Below, piece after piece: positions 25,412 through 33,621 of a DNA stretch of 64,000 nucleotides (the stretch's first letter is position 1; every line of letters begins with the position of its first letter). Location of the stretch: positions 30,726-94,725 of the forward strand of contig CAKSZJ010000011.1 of the NCBI GenBank assembly GCA_934525595.1, written 5' to 3'. The notes beneath the pieces are model-generated. The model saw only the letters and a list, made by a program, of their open reading frames with translations. It did no database searches and had not been told where the DNA came from. Source of the stretch: an uncultured Chiayiivirga sp. (GTDB lineage Bacteria; Pseudomonadota; Gammaproteobacteria; Xanthomonadales; Xanthomonadaceae). A program made the translations under genes and the position numbers.

Positions 25412-26362
25412 ATGTACGGGAAGGTTCGTCTCTCGCGAAGAATTTCGCTGCGAATACAGCAGTTGGACATGTTCCTCGCCCTGATGGAGACCTCGTCGGT
25501 GCGTGCCACCGCGGACATCATGGGGCTCACCCAGTCGGCCGTTTCCAAGTCGCAGAAGGAGCTGGAAAGCACGATGCGGACGGCGCTTTTCGAGCGCACG
25601 TGCAGCGGCCTTCGGCCAACCGCGCAGAGCGTGCTGCTGGAGCGCTATGCGCACGAAGTCATTCGCGGATTCAATCTGCCCTCGCGGGAACTGCACGCGC
25701 AGGCCGGGGAAGAATCGTTGAGCGTCGGCGCGAGCACGGGTGGCGCCCATGTGCTGCTGATGCACGTCATCGGACAGCTTCTCGGGGAGTGGCCCTTGCG
25801 CGTCGCGGTGCAGATCGAGGACAGCCGGCTGCTGGCCGAGAATCTGATCGATGGCGCGCTGGGCATCAGCGTCGCCTATGCCACGCCGGCAGTCCTGTGC
25901 GCCGAGGTGTGCCGCGTACCGGCCGGCTACGACAGCATCGTGGCCGTCGCGCATCCCAATCATCCGGTGTTCCGCGACAGCCGCTCCTACCTGCATTACC
26001 CCTGGATGGTGCCGGCATCCGACGAGCCGCTCCGGGAAGCGGTCGAGCAGCGCATGGCCGAAGCCGGGCAGCGTCTGCCACGAGCACTGGTGGAATGCTC
26101 GCTGGGTCTGAGCAAGCCAGAGGTGGCGACGCGCGACGACGTGGTGGTCTGGACGACCCGCACGCTGGCTGATCCCGGGGTGGCGCGGGGCGAGCTGCGC
26201 TGCGTCAACCTGCCGTTCCCGCCACCCATGCTGAATTACTACGCCATGCGCATGCGCAAGCGGTACCTCCCGCCGGGCGGCGTGGCGATGTGGAACGCGC
26301 TTCTGCGCGCGTTGCGCAGGCGCCGCCACCGGGCGCGGCGGGATCTGACGATGCCCGCCTGA
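25412..26362 (+). CDS. LysR-family transcription regulator
   Basis: The 316-residue protein (start MYGKVRLSRRISLRIQQLDM) has the LysR winged helix-turn-helix: LDMFLALMETSSVRATADIMGL, TQSAVSKSQKELE and LFERTCSGLRPTAQS. A periplasmic-binding-protein-like effector domain follows. The usual LysR AVSRQI is SAVSKSQKEL here and the start RISLRIQQLDMF resembles GalBP/CbpR-type members. An in-frame ATG at 25343 is open but has no ribosome binding site. It is divergent from the TSP3-repeat gene, which it may control. The effector is unknown. Confidence 0.85.
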   Translation: MYGKVRLSRRISLRIQQLDMFLALMETSSVRATADIMGLTQSAVSKSQKELESTMRTALFERTCSGLRPTAQSVLLERYAHEVIRGFNLPSRELHAQAGEESLSVGASTGGAHVLLMHVIGQLLGEWPLRVAVQIEDSRLLAENLIDGALGISVAYATPAVLCAEVCRVPAGYDSIVAVAHPNHPVFRDSRSYLHYPWMVPASDEPLREAVEQRMAEAGQRLPRALVECSLGLSKPEVATRDDVVVWTTRTLADPGVARGELRCVNLPFPPPMLNYYAMRMRKRYLPPGGVAMWNALLRALRRRRHRARRDLTMPA

Positions 26363-26398
26363 CCGCACGCGACGCGGCGTTCCCGCAGTGGAGAATGC

Positions 26399-27157
26399 TC
26401 AGAGGTCGATGCTGCGCACCGGCAGCTTGATCCGCTCGCCTGGTTCTTCGGCCACGCGGGCGCTGTGGGTCTGGCCGCTGTAGCTGTAGACGACGTCGTA
26501 GGCGACGATTTTCGTCTGCGGGTCGTTGACCGTTTCGCACTGGCGTTCGATGCGGGTTTCGGTCTTTTTCGCCTGCTGGTTTTCCTGGATCTTGCGTCCC
26601 GCGATGGCGCCACCGACCGCGCCGGCGATGCGCGCCGCGTCGCGGCCCTTGCCGTCACCGACCTGGTTGCCGATCGCACCGCCGACGATCGCGCCGATGG
26701 CGGTGCCGGCAATCCGCTTGTCGTCCTTGGGCGCGGTCTGGTAGACCACTTCGACGTCGCGGCAGACTTCCTGCGGGTTGTCGATGGACTGGCGTACCGG
26801 CGTCACGCTGATCACCTGGGCGTACTGCGGGCCGGAAGCCACGGGTGGCTTGGGCGTCGCTGGCCGTGTCGCGGCGGCGGGTGGCGGCGCCGGAGCCGCT
26901 GCCGGTGGTGCAGGCGGTGCCGGAGGCGCCGGAGGTGCGGGCGGAGCCACAGGCTGCGCGGGCTCGGCGCTCTGGATCGCGTCGGATGCGGCGTTTGCCT
27001 GTGCATCGGGATCGGCGGCACGCGGCGCTTCCAACGGTGCGCTGGGCGCCTGTGAAGACTGGGCGGACGTATCGGCCGGGGCCGACGGGTTCTGGCAGGC
27101 CGCCGCCAGCAGGCAGGCGGCGGCGAGGGAAGGCCACTTCATACCTTGGGTCGTCAT
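26399..27157 (-). CDS. Glycine-zipper (2TM) lipoprotein
   Basis: The 252-residue protein begins with a lipoprotein signal (LAAACLLAAACQNP, lipobox Cys at about 21). An Ala/Pro-rich linker with repeated PPAP follows to about residue 107. Then comes a globular part with the glycine-zipper segment AGTAIGAIVGGAIGNQVGDG (about 150-170) and AGAVGGAIAGRKIQE. This is the 17-kDa surface antigen / SlyB-like family, placed in the outer membrane; roles are envelope integrity or stress. The start has AGGAG nine bases upstream. Confidence 0.85.
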   Translation of the reverse strand: MTTQGMKWPSLAAACLLAAACQNPSAPADTSAQSSQAPSAPLEAPRAADPDAQANAASDAIQSAEPAQPVAPPAPPAPPAPPAPPAAAPAPPPAAATRPATPKPPVASGPQYAQVISVTPVRQSIDNPQEVCRDVEVVYQTAPKDDKRIAGTAIGAIVGGAIGNQVGDGKGRDAARIAGAVGGAIAGRKIQENQQAKKTETRIERQCETVNDPQTKIVAYDVVYSYSGQTHSARVAEEPGERIKLPVRSIDL

Positions 27158-27255
27158 GGCGCGGTGCTCCTTCTGCAGTGGATGCCGAGGGTCTGGATCG
27201 GTCGTGGGTCGCGCGCGATCCGGCGTGCCGAACCTTACGCCGGCGCGGCTGAACC

Positions 27256-28398
27256 TCAGGTGCCGGCGGCGCGCGGCGCGACCGTCAGCGGCGTGCGGCT
27301 GCCATCGACGCCGGCACGCTGCCAGCGCCCCTGCGCGCGCCGCACCGCGCCCATTGCCGCGCGTCCGGTTTCAGGGTCGCGCGCCGGGTAGACCTGCACG
27401 CCGATCACCCGCCCATCGAACAGGGTGCTGACCTCGTCGAGCGCGGTATGGCCGACGAAAATGGCGCGCACGCCGAAATGGCGGCGCAGCGCCTCGATGT
27501 CGTCCGGGTGGGCTTGGGGCGGTGCCGCATCGCGTGCGAAATAGCCGCGATACCAGAGCGGGCCGGATGAGCGGGTCGCAAAATCATGCAGTGGCGAGTC
27601 TTCCGGATCGATGCGTCCGGCCAGCACCTCGCGCACCGCGCGGCTGAGCGTGGCGAGAGTCAGGTTCCGGTCGATCACTTCCGGCGAGATCCCGCCGTGC
27701 GTCAGCAGTACGTCACCTGCGCGCAGGATCGAGGCGCGGGTGCGCAGCCACTGGCCCAACACGCTGTCGGCATCGAACAGATCCGCGTACGTCGCCGCGC
27801 CCAGCGCATCGGCGTCGCCCAGGTAGCGCGGGTGCAGATAGCGCGCGTCGCCGCGCAGGGTCATCACCTCGTGGTTTCCCAGCAGGAACTGGACGCTGCC
27901 GCCCGCCGCCTCGGCTTCGCCCTGCAGCTGGTAGATGAGCCAGAGCACCGCCACCTGATGGGCGCCGCGGTCGAACACGTCGCCCAGAAAAAGCAGGTGG
28001 CCAGCGCCGAAGCGCCAGCGCAGCGCCTCATCGATGATGCCCTGGCGGCGCAGCAGCTCGACCAGGATGCCGTATTCGCCGTGGATGTCTGCCACGACGA
28101 AAAGCGGCGCATCCGATTCCACGTTCAGCGCATCGGGTGCTGTCTGCGCTGGCTCGCGCAGCTGCACGCGGAAGGCGGGAACGCCGTCTGCGCCTTCGAC
28201 TTCCATTGCCTCACCCGAAGCCAGCCGTTCGGTGCGCGCGGTCAGCGCTCCCTCGGCCTCGGTTACCCGTCGCACGATCCAGCCACCGTCCGGCCCGGGC
28301 CACGCGTACGGGCCGTCGGCCGCCGCCAGGAGCGGAAGCGCCGCGAGCAGCAGCGCCGCGAGGCGACGCATCAGTATCGGGAGAGGTGTCGGGTTCAT
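27256..28398 (-). CDS. Exported calcineurin-like metallophosphoesterase
   Basis: The 380-residue protein from the ATG at 28398 starts with a signal peptide (MRRLAALLLAALPLLAAADG after a short leader). The phosphoesterase metal motifs are all visible: VADIHGEYG (D-x-H), LGDVFDRGAHQV (GD-x-x-DRG), LLGNHEVM (GNHE), LLTHGGIS and VGHTALDE. It is of the PPP/ApaH-like Shewanella phosphatase type. It probably acts in the periplasm on phosphoesters or phosphoproteins; the substrate is unknown. A different, longer N-terminus is open but would hide the signal peptide. Confidence 0.85.
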   Translation of the reverse strand: MNPTPLPILMRRLAALLLAALPLLAAADGPYAWPGPDGGWIVRRVTEAEGALTARTERLASGEAMEVEGADGVPAFRVQLREPAQTAPDALNVESDAPLFVVADIHGEYGILVELLRRQGIIDEALRWRFGAGHLLFLGDVFDRGAHQVAVLWLIYQLQGEAEAAGGSVQFLLGNHEVMTLRGDARYLHPRYLGDADALGAATYADLFDADSVLGQWLRTRASILRAGDVLLTHGGISPEVIDRNLTLATLSRAVREVLAGRIDPEDSPLHDFATRSSGPLWYRGYFARDAAPPQAHPDDIEALRRHFGVRAIFVGHTALDEVSTLFDGRVIGVQVYPARDPETGRAAMGAVRRAQGRWQRAGVDGSRTPLTVAPRAAGT

Positions 28399-28559
28399 GC
28401 TGCGATTGTGGCGGCTCGTTTGCGTATCCGTCCAACCCGATCCAGCGCGCGCCTGCGCCGAATCCAGCGCGCCGGCCATGCGCTTGGGCGCGCGTGCCCC
28501 TTGCCGTTGCCGGCACCGGGCGCGGATGATGGTCATCTGGTCAAACCGGGTCGCTTCCG

Positions 28560-29987
28560 ATGCTCGAGACGTTCTGGCAGTGGTTGACCGAGATCCCCGG
28601 TGTCGGGGTGCCGCTCGCAGCGGTCTGGTCGGTCTACATACTCGTGATCGGCCTGTGGATCGTCTGGGAGAAGCGCGAGCCGGAGGCGACGCTGGGCTGG
28701 CTGCTGGCGCTGGCGGCCCTGCCGCTGCTGGGGTTCTTCATCTATCACGTGTTCGGTCCGCGTCGGATCAAGCGCCAACGGCTGCGGCGCGGACGGGCGC
28801 GCGCGGCACTGACCCAGCGCAAACCCGACGACGAGGGCGATCCCTTCCACCTGCAGATCGCCAGTCTGGCGCAGCGCACCACCGGCCTGCCGCCGGTGCA
28901 CATGCTCGATCCGACGCTGCTGCACAACGGCGAGGGCACCTACGAGGCCATGCTGGAAGCGATCGCCGGTGCGCGGCACCACATCCACATGGCCAGCTAC
29001 ATCTTCGATGCCGACCACAGCGGGCGGACGTTCCGAGACGCGCTGCTGGCCAAGGCGCGTGAGGGGATAACGGTGCGGCTGCTGCTCGACAGCGTGGGCT
29101 GCGCACGGCTGCGGATGCACTTTTTCTCCGAGCTCCTGGAGGCGGGCGGCGAGGTCGCGTGGTTCCATCCGGTGCGCTTCCGGCCGCTGCGGCGGCCCAC
29201 GCTCAATCAGCGCAGCCACCGCAAGATCCTGATCGTGGACGGTGAAACCGGCTTCACCGGCGGAGTGAACATCTCGGATACCCAGGACCGGCGTCGACGC
29301 GAGGACGCGCACTGCGACCTGCACCTGCGCTTTCTCGGCTCAGCGGTGCAGGCCCTGCAGCTGGCCTTCGTCGAGGACTGGGTCTACGCCACTGGCACCG
29401 CGCTGCGCGATGCGGCGCTGTGGCCGCGTCCGCCCTGTGGCGGCGCGCCGGCGCTGGTGATTCCGTCCGGGCCGGACAGCCACTGGGAAGCCTTCCACCG
29501 GGTCAGCGTGGAGGCGATCCACGACGCCACCGAGCGGGTCTGGCTGGTGACGCCGTACTTCGTGCCGAGCGAAGCGGCGCGCATGGCGCTGACCAACGCT
29601 GCGCTGTGCGGCGTGGATGTCCGGGTGATGCTGCCGCGGCGCTCGGATTCGGCCCTGGTCAGCGCCGCGGCGCGCTCCTACTACGACGAGCTTCTGGCAG
29701 CCGGGGTGCGAATCTTCGAGTATCAGCACAACATGCTGCATGCCAAGGCGATGCTGGTGGATCGGCGCCACGTGCTGATCGGCAGTGCCAACTTCGACTA
29801 CCGCAGTTTCCGGGTCAACTTCGAGCTGTCGGTGCTGGTGGACGACCCGGCGCTGGCGAACGCGCTGGAAGCGGCCTGGCAGGACTACACCACGCGCGCC
29901 GTGGAGATTTGCGCCGACGACCCGCCTGCCCCTCGCCTGCGCCGCCTCGGCGACGCCATTGCCCGGCTGGTGTCGCCGCTGCTGTAA
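28560..29987 (+). CDS. cls: Cardiolipin synthase (phospholipase D family)
   Basis: The enzyme joins two phosphatidylglycerols to cardiolipin at the inner membrane. The 475-residue protein has two N-terminal membrane segments (VYILVIGLWIVWEK and WLLALAALPLLGFFIYHVFG). Two HKD motifs follow: SHRKILIVDGETGFTGG near 219-235 and MLHAKAMLVDRRHVLIGSAN near 391-410. The length fits ClsA. It is divergent from the metallophosphoesterase gene. Confidence 0.95.
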   Translation: MLETFWQWLTEIPGVGVPLAAVWSVYILVIGLWIVWEKREPEATLGWLLALAALPLLGFFIYHVFGPRRIKRQRLRRGRARAALTQRKPDDEGDPFHLQIASLAQRTTGLPPVHMLDPTLLHNGEGTYEAMLEAIAGARHHIHMASYIFDADHSGRTFRDALLAKAREGITVRLLLDSVGCARLRMHFFSELLEAGGEVAWFHPVRFRPLRRPTLNQRSHRKILIVDGETGFTGGVNISDTQDRRRREDAHCDLHLRFLGSAVQALQLAFVEDWVYATGTALRDAALWPRPPCGGAPALVIPSGPDSHWEAFHRVSVEAIHDATERVWLVTPYFVPSEAARMALTNAALCGVDVRVMLPRRSDSALVSAAARSYYDELLAAGVRIFEYQHNMLHAKAMLVDRRHVLIGSANFDYRSFRVNFELSVLVDDPALANALEAAWQDYTTRAVEICADDPPAPRLRRLGDAIARLVSPLL

Positions 29988-30098
29988 GGCGCGGACCGCT
30001 CCGCGGCGGCGCGGTGGCGACGGGCGGACGCGGGCATTGCGGCACGCGGCAGGTTGGCGGATACACTAGCCACCGGTCCAATGTGCGCGGAGATCGGC

Positions 30099-30515
30099 AT
30101 GCGCTGGTTGTGGTTCGTAGGCTCGCTGCTGTGCTTTTCGGTGGTTTTCAAGACCACGTCGATCGCCCTGGCGGCGCTGTGCCTGATCGGCGCCCTGGTC
30201 TTCATGGTCGTGGGTACGCTCGCGGTGGCGGCGCAGCGCATCGACAGCAGCCGCGGCGACGCCGGCCGGCTGATCGGTCCCGAGGAAATCCGCCGGATGC
30301 GCGAGGCCGAAGCGCGCCGCACGGCACAGCAGCAGGACGAGGCCCCGGCCGCCGGATCCGATGCGGGCGCCGGGGGCGAACTGATCGGCATGGCGACGGC
30401 GACGGCGCTGATTGCGGCAGAATCGGCTGACCGGGGTACCGCCTCCCTGGTCGACCCGACATCGGGCGATGCGCCCGGCGTCGACACTCCGGGCGGTGAG
30501 CAAGGAGGGAAGTGA
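30099..30515 (+). CDS. Small inner-membrane protein of unknown function
   Basis: I chose the ATG at 30099 (MRWLWFVGSLLC), which has GGAGA 6 bases upstream, giving 138 residues. Two hydrophobic segments (LWFVGSLLCFSVVF and ALAALCLIGALVFMVVGTLAVAA) are followed by a charged, Ala/Asp/Gly-rich cytoplasmic tail. I do not recognise the family. The next gene starts one base after its stop, with its own AAGGAGG, so the two form an operon. Confidence 0.7.
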   Translation: MRWLWFVGSLLCFSVVFKTTSIALAALCLIGALVFMVVGTLAVAAQRIDSSRGDAGRLIGPEEIRRMREAEARRTAQQQDEAPAAGSDAGAGGELIGMATATALIAAESADRGTASLVDPTSGDAPGVDTPGGEQGGK

Positions 30516-30516
30516 C

Positions 30517-30771
30517 ATGACGCTTGAAAGTCTCATCATCCTGCTTCTGGTGGGCGGCATTGCCGGCTGGCTGGCGGGCCTCCTGATGAAGGGTCGGGGG
30601 TTCGGCATCCTGGGCAACATCGTGGTTGGCATCGTCGGTGCCTTCGTCGGCAGCTTCGTGCTCGGGTTGCTCGGGGTCGCGATCGGCGGCAGCATCGTGG
30701 CGTCGATCATCAACGCCTTCATCGGTGCGGTGATCCTGCTGTTCCTGATCGGTCTGATCAAACGCGTCTGA
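30517..30771 (+). CDS. GlsB/YeaQ/YmgE-family (transglycosylase-associated) membrane protein
   Basis: The 84-residue protein has the family pattern of three hydrophobic helices rich in glycine: GGIAGWLAGLLMKGRGFGIL, NIVVGIVGAFVGSFVLGLLG and INAFIGAVILLFLIGLI. Members are small inner-membrane proteins induced by stress, with no proven activity. The ATG has a strong AAGGAGG site. Confidence 0.9.
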   Translation: MTLESLIILLLVGGIAGWLAGLLMKGRGFGILGNIVVGIVGAFVGSFVLGLLGVAIGGSIVASIINAFIGAVILLFLIGLIKRV

Positions 30772-30850
30772 GCCGCGCGGGAGCTTGACGCTGCGCAGGC
30801 TCCGGTGCCGTGCGCCGCCCCATGTTCCTGCGCCCGGTCCCGCGCCGGCT

Positions 30851-31867
30851 TCAGGGTGCGTTCGCGCCCTGTTTTCGCCACCAGTTGCCGAGCTGGCGCA
30901 GGCCTTCGAGGGTGCTGATCCTGGGCTGGTAGCCGAAGTCGCGGCGCGCGGCGCCGATGTCGTAGTAGTGCGCAGTGGAGAGCTGTTCGGCCAGGAAACG
31001 GGTCAGCAGCGGCTCGCCCTTGAGCGGCAGGATCGAATAGCCCAGTTCGAGCACGGCGCCGAGGGCGTAGGCCGCGCGAAACGGCATCAGCTGGGTCACC
31101 GAGGGTGCGCCGACCGCGCGCAGCAGGCTGTTGAGGATGTCGCCGATCGGCTTGGGCTCGCCGTTCGAGATGAAGTAGGCCTTGCCGGCGCAGGGCGCAC
31201 CGGGGGTGTCGTGCAGGGCGTCGAAGGCGTCCAGGTGCGCCTGAGCGGCGTTGTCGATGTAGGTGGTATCGACCAGGTTGAGGCCATCGCCGACGAACTT
31301 GAGCTTGCCGGCGCGCGCGCGCGCGGCCAGACGCGGCAGGAGGTGGTTGTCGCCCGGCCCCCAGATGAGCCGCGGGCGCAGCGCCACGGTGCTCAGCGCG
31401 TTGCCGTTGGCGCCCAGCACGTGCTCTTCCGCCACGCGCTTGGTGGCCGGATACCAGGCCTTGTAGCGCTCGGCCAGCGGTGCCTCCGCCTCGCTGGCAC
31501 CGGTCACCGGGCGCGTGCCGCGATGCGCGACGCTGGGCGTCGAGGTGTAAACGAGGGTGCGCACGCGGTTCATGCGGCAGGCGGCGATCACGTTCCAGGT
31601 GCCGCGCACGTTGGCGTCGAAATAGTCGTGGAAGCTGCCCCAGGCGCCGGCCTTGGCCGCCACGTGGAAAGCCGCATCGACGTCGGCAAACGCTGCGGTG
31701 ACGTCGCTGAAGCTGGCGATATCGCCGCGCACCTGGCGCACGCCCATGGCCGTGAGCTCGGGATGCTCGCCGCGCGAGTAGGAGAGCACCTCCCAACCGC
31801 GTTTCACCAGCCGGGCGCAGATCGCCCGACCGAGAAATCCGCCGCCCCCGGTCACCATCACCCGCAT
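30851..31867 (-). CDS. oleD: OleD-type 2-alkyl-3-oxoalkanoate reductase (SDR family)
   Basis: The 338-residue extended SDR protein starts [20 protein letters not shown] (NAD(P) site GxxGxxG). It has [11 protein letters not shown] and the catalytic Tyr-Lys in [14 protein letters not shown]. The stretches [33 protein letters not shown] and [11 protein letters not shown] are what I recall for Xanthomonas OleD, which reduces the OleA product before OleC acts. A sterol-dehydrogenase-like role is the main alternative. oleC lies at 4.2 kb and no oleA or oleB is adjacent. Confidence 0.82.
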   Translation of the reverse strand: MRVMVTGGGGFLGRAICARLVKRGWEVLSYSRGEHPELTAMGVRQVRGDIASFSDVTAAFADVDAAFHVAAKAGAWGSFHDYFDANVRGTWNVIAACRMNRVRTLVYTSTPSVAHRGTRPVTGASEAEAPLAERYKAWYPATKRVAEEHVLGANGNALSTVALRPRLIWGPGDNHLLPRLAARARAGKLKFVGDGLNLVDTTYIDNAAQAHLDAFDALHDTPGAPCAGKAYFISNGEPKPIGDILNSLLRAVGAPSVTQLMPFRAAYALGAVLELGYSILPLKGEPLLTRFLAEQLSTAHYYDIGAARRDFGYQPRISTLEGLRQLGNWWRKQGANAP

Positions 31868-32073
31868 CGTGTCGCACCCCGTCGCGTAACCCTTGGCACT
31901 GTAGGTTTCGATGCGCTGCGACGCAAGCCGGAGGGGGCGCGGAGCGTGAGCCTGATCGCGCTCGGGACGCCGTGAATGGCTGCTGCGGGCTGCGTCGCCG
32001 CCGTGCGGAATGGTCGGGCCTCCGGCCGCTGCGCCGTGGCAGAATGCCGTCCCGATCCCGAGGACATCCGCCC

Positions 32074-32661
32074 GTGCGCGTCTGCATCTACGCCTCTTCC
32101 AGCGACTACGCTCCTGCCGCCTACACCGACGACGCCCGCCGCCTCGGCATCCTGCTGGCGCAGGCCGGTTGCGAAATCGTCTATGGCGGCGGCTCGCGTG
32201 GATCGATGGGCGCGATCGCCGACGGCGCGCTGTCGGCTGGCGGCAAGGTCATCGGCATCTTGCCGCGCTTCATGGCCGACCTGGAGTGGGGCCATCCCGG
32301 CCTGACCCGTCTGGAGCTGGTGGGCGACATGCGCGAGCGCAAGCATCTCCTGCTCACCGGCTCGGACGCGGTCGTGGCGCTGCCGGGAGGCAGCGGCACG
32401 CTGGAAGAGCTTTTCGAGGCCGTCACGCTCAAGCGCCTGGGCCTGTATGCCAACCCCATCCTGCTGCTCGACACGCTCGGCTACTGGCAGCCGCTGCTGA
32501 AGTTCATGGGCGAACAGGTGATTGCCCAGCGCTTCCTCAATCCCGAACACCGCGACCTGTGGTCGCGTGTCGCGAGGCCCGAAGACGTACTGCCGGGCAT
32601 TGCCGCGGCGCCGCGCTGGGGCGAGGATGCACGCGCCATGGCGGCGGTGCGTCCGGGGTGA
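32074..32661 (+). CDS. LOG-family (TIGR00730) protein, probable cytokinin riboside phosphoribohydrolase type
   Basis: The 195-residue Rossmann protein shows [18 protein letters not shown] (family GG-x-x-G-x-MG) and the LOG signature [13 protein letters not shown]. This family removes the ribose 5'-phosphate from nucleotides such as isopentenyl-AMP; it was formerly misnamed lysine decarboxylase. The GTG at 32074 has GAGGA 9 bases upstream and matches family starts ([10 protein letters not shown]). It is divergent from oleD. Confidence 0.88.
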   Translation: MRVCIYASSSDYAPAAYTDDARRLGILLAQAGCEIVYGGGSRGSMGAIADGALSAGGKVIGILPRFMADLEWGHPGLTRLELVGDMRERKHLLLTGSDAVVALPGGSGTLEELFEAVTLKRLGLYANPILLLDTLGYWQPLLKFMGEQVIAQRFLNPEHRDLWSRVARPEDVLPGIAAAPRWGEDARAMAAVRPG

Positions 32662-32673
32662 TGGGTCCGCCTC

Positions 32674-33063
32674 TCAGTGGTCCTCGCCCGAAGAGCCGCC
32701 TCGCTCGTCGAAGCCGAAGCTGAATTCCATCGACGGCGTATCGGCGGCTTCCCCGGGGATCTCGCGTACGGCAGAGACCGCCAGCGCCGCAGCGCGTCCG
32801 CGCGAGGGCGGAATCAGCGCCACCTGCGCTTCCGCCTGGGCGGAAAGTTCGGCGCGACGCTCCTCCGGCACCTTCTGCCAGTGGCAGCCCAGCAGCGTGC
32901 CTTCCAGCGCGTAGAGCATGTTGAGGCTGGGGCGGAAGCCGGCGCGCTTGCATTTGACATAAGCCGCCACGGCACCGACGGCGGCCAGATCCTCCTGGCT
33001 GCGGATGCCTACCTGGCGCAGCCAGGCGACGGACTTGGGGCCAATCTTCAGGGGTGTGCTCAT
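32674..33063 (-). CDS. TfoX/Sxy C-terminal-domain protein
   Basis: The 129-residue protein opens with the TfoX C-terminal fold: IGPKSVAWLRQVGI, LAAVGAVAAYVKCKRAGF and SLNMLYALEGTLLGCHW. The N-terminal TfoX domain is absent, and a 45-residue acidic, Gly-rich tail follows. The full TfoX/Sxy protein promotes competence; the lone C-terminal domain has no settled function. It overlaps the previous gene by 4 bases (ATGA). Confidence 0.83.
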   Translation of the reverse strand: MSTPLKIGPKSVAWLRQVGIRSQEDLAAVGAVAAYVKCKRAGFRPSLNMLYALEGTLLGCHWQKVPEERRAELSAQAEAQVALIPPSRGRAAALAVSAVREIPGEAADTPSMEFSFGFDERGGSSGEDH

Positions 33064-33542
33064 CGAATCGACTCCAGATAGGCGGCGGCGATCGCCGACA
33101 GGCCGGCCACATCCTGCGCATCGAAGCGCGCCGGTTCGGGGCTGTCGAGGTCGAATACCCCGATCAGCGTTTCGCCTTCGCCCAGCGGGATCACCAGCTC
33201 CGAACGCGAGGCCGCATCGCAGGCGATATGGCCGGGAAAGGCATTGACGTCATCCACGCGCTGGATCTCGCCGGTGGCTGCCGCCGTGCCGCAGACGCCG
33301 CGCCCGAGCGGAATGCGTACGCAGGCGGGACGTCCCTGGAACGGGCCGACCACCAGCTCCCTGCCATCGTGGAAATAGAACCCGACCCAGTTGAGCGCCG
33401 GCAGCGCGTGATAGACCAGCGCCGCCAGGTTGGCCGCATTGGCGATGCGGTCGCGCTCGCCGTGCAGCAGCGCGCGCGCCTGTGCCAGGAGCTGGGCATA
33501 CTGCTCGGGCTTGTCGCCCGAAAGCGCCTGCGCGTGAAACAT
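33060..33542 (-). CDS. msrC: Free methionine-(R)-sulfoxide reductase (GAF domain)
   Basis: The enzyme reduces free Met-(R)-O using thioredoxin. The 160-residue GAF domain has all three conserved cysteines, in RPACVRIPLGRGVCGTAA and PGHIACDAASRSELVIPL, and the WVGFYF segment. The ATG at 33542 has AGGAGG at 6 bases. The longer upstream frame lacks one. It belongs to a leftward gene run ending with the TfoX-C gene. Confidence 0.92.
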   Translation of the reverse strand: MFHAQALSGDKPEQYAQLLAQARALLHGERDRIANAANLAALVYHALPALNWVGFYFHDGRELVVGPFQGRPACVRIPLGRGVCGTAAATGEIQRVDDVNAFPGHIACDAASRSELVIPLGEGETLIGVFDLDSPEPARFDAQDVAGLSAIAAAYLESIR

Positions 33543-33621
33543 CGGCGGCCTCCTCATGGACAAGATCGGTCGTCCAGTGTAGCCGGGTACGCGCGGTGCC
33601 GCTCCCACCGCGCGCGAAGGA

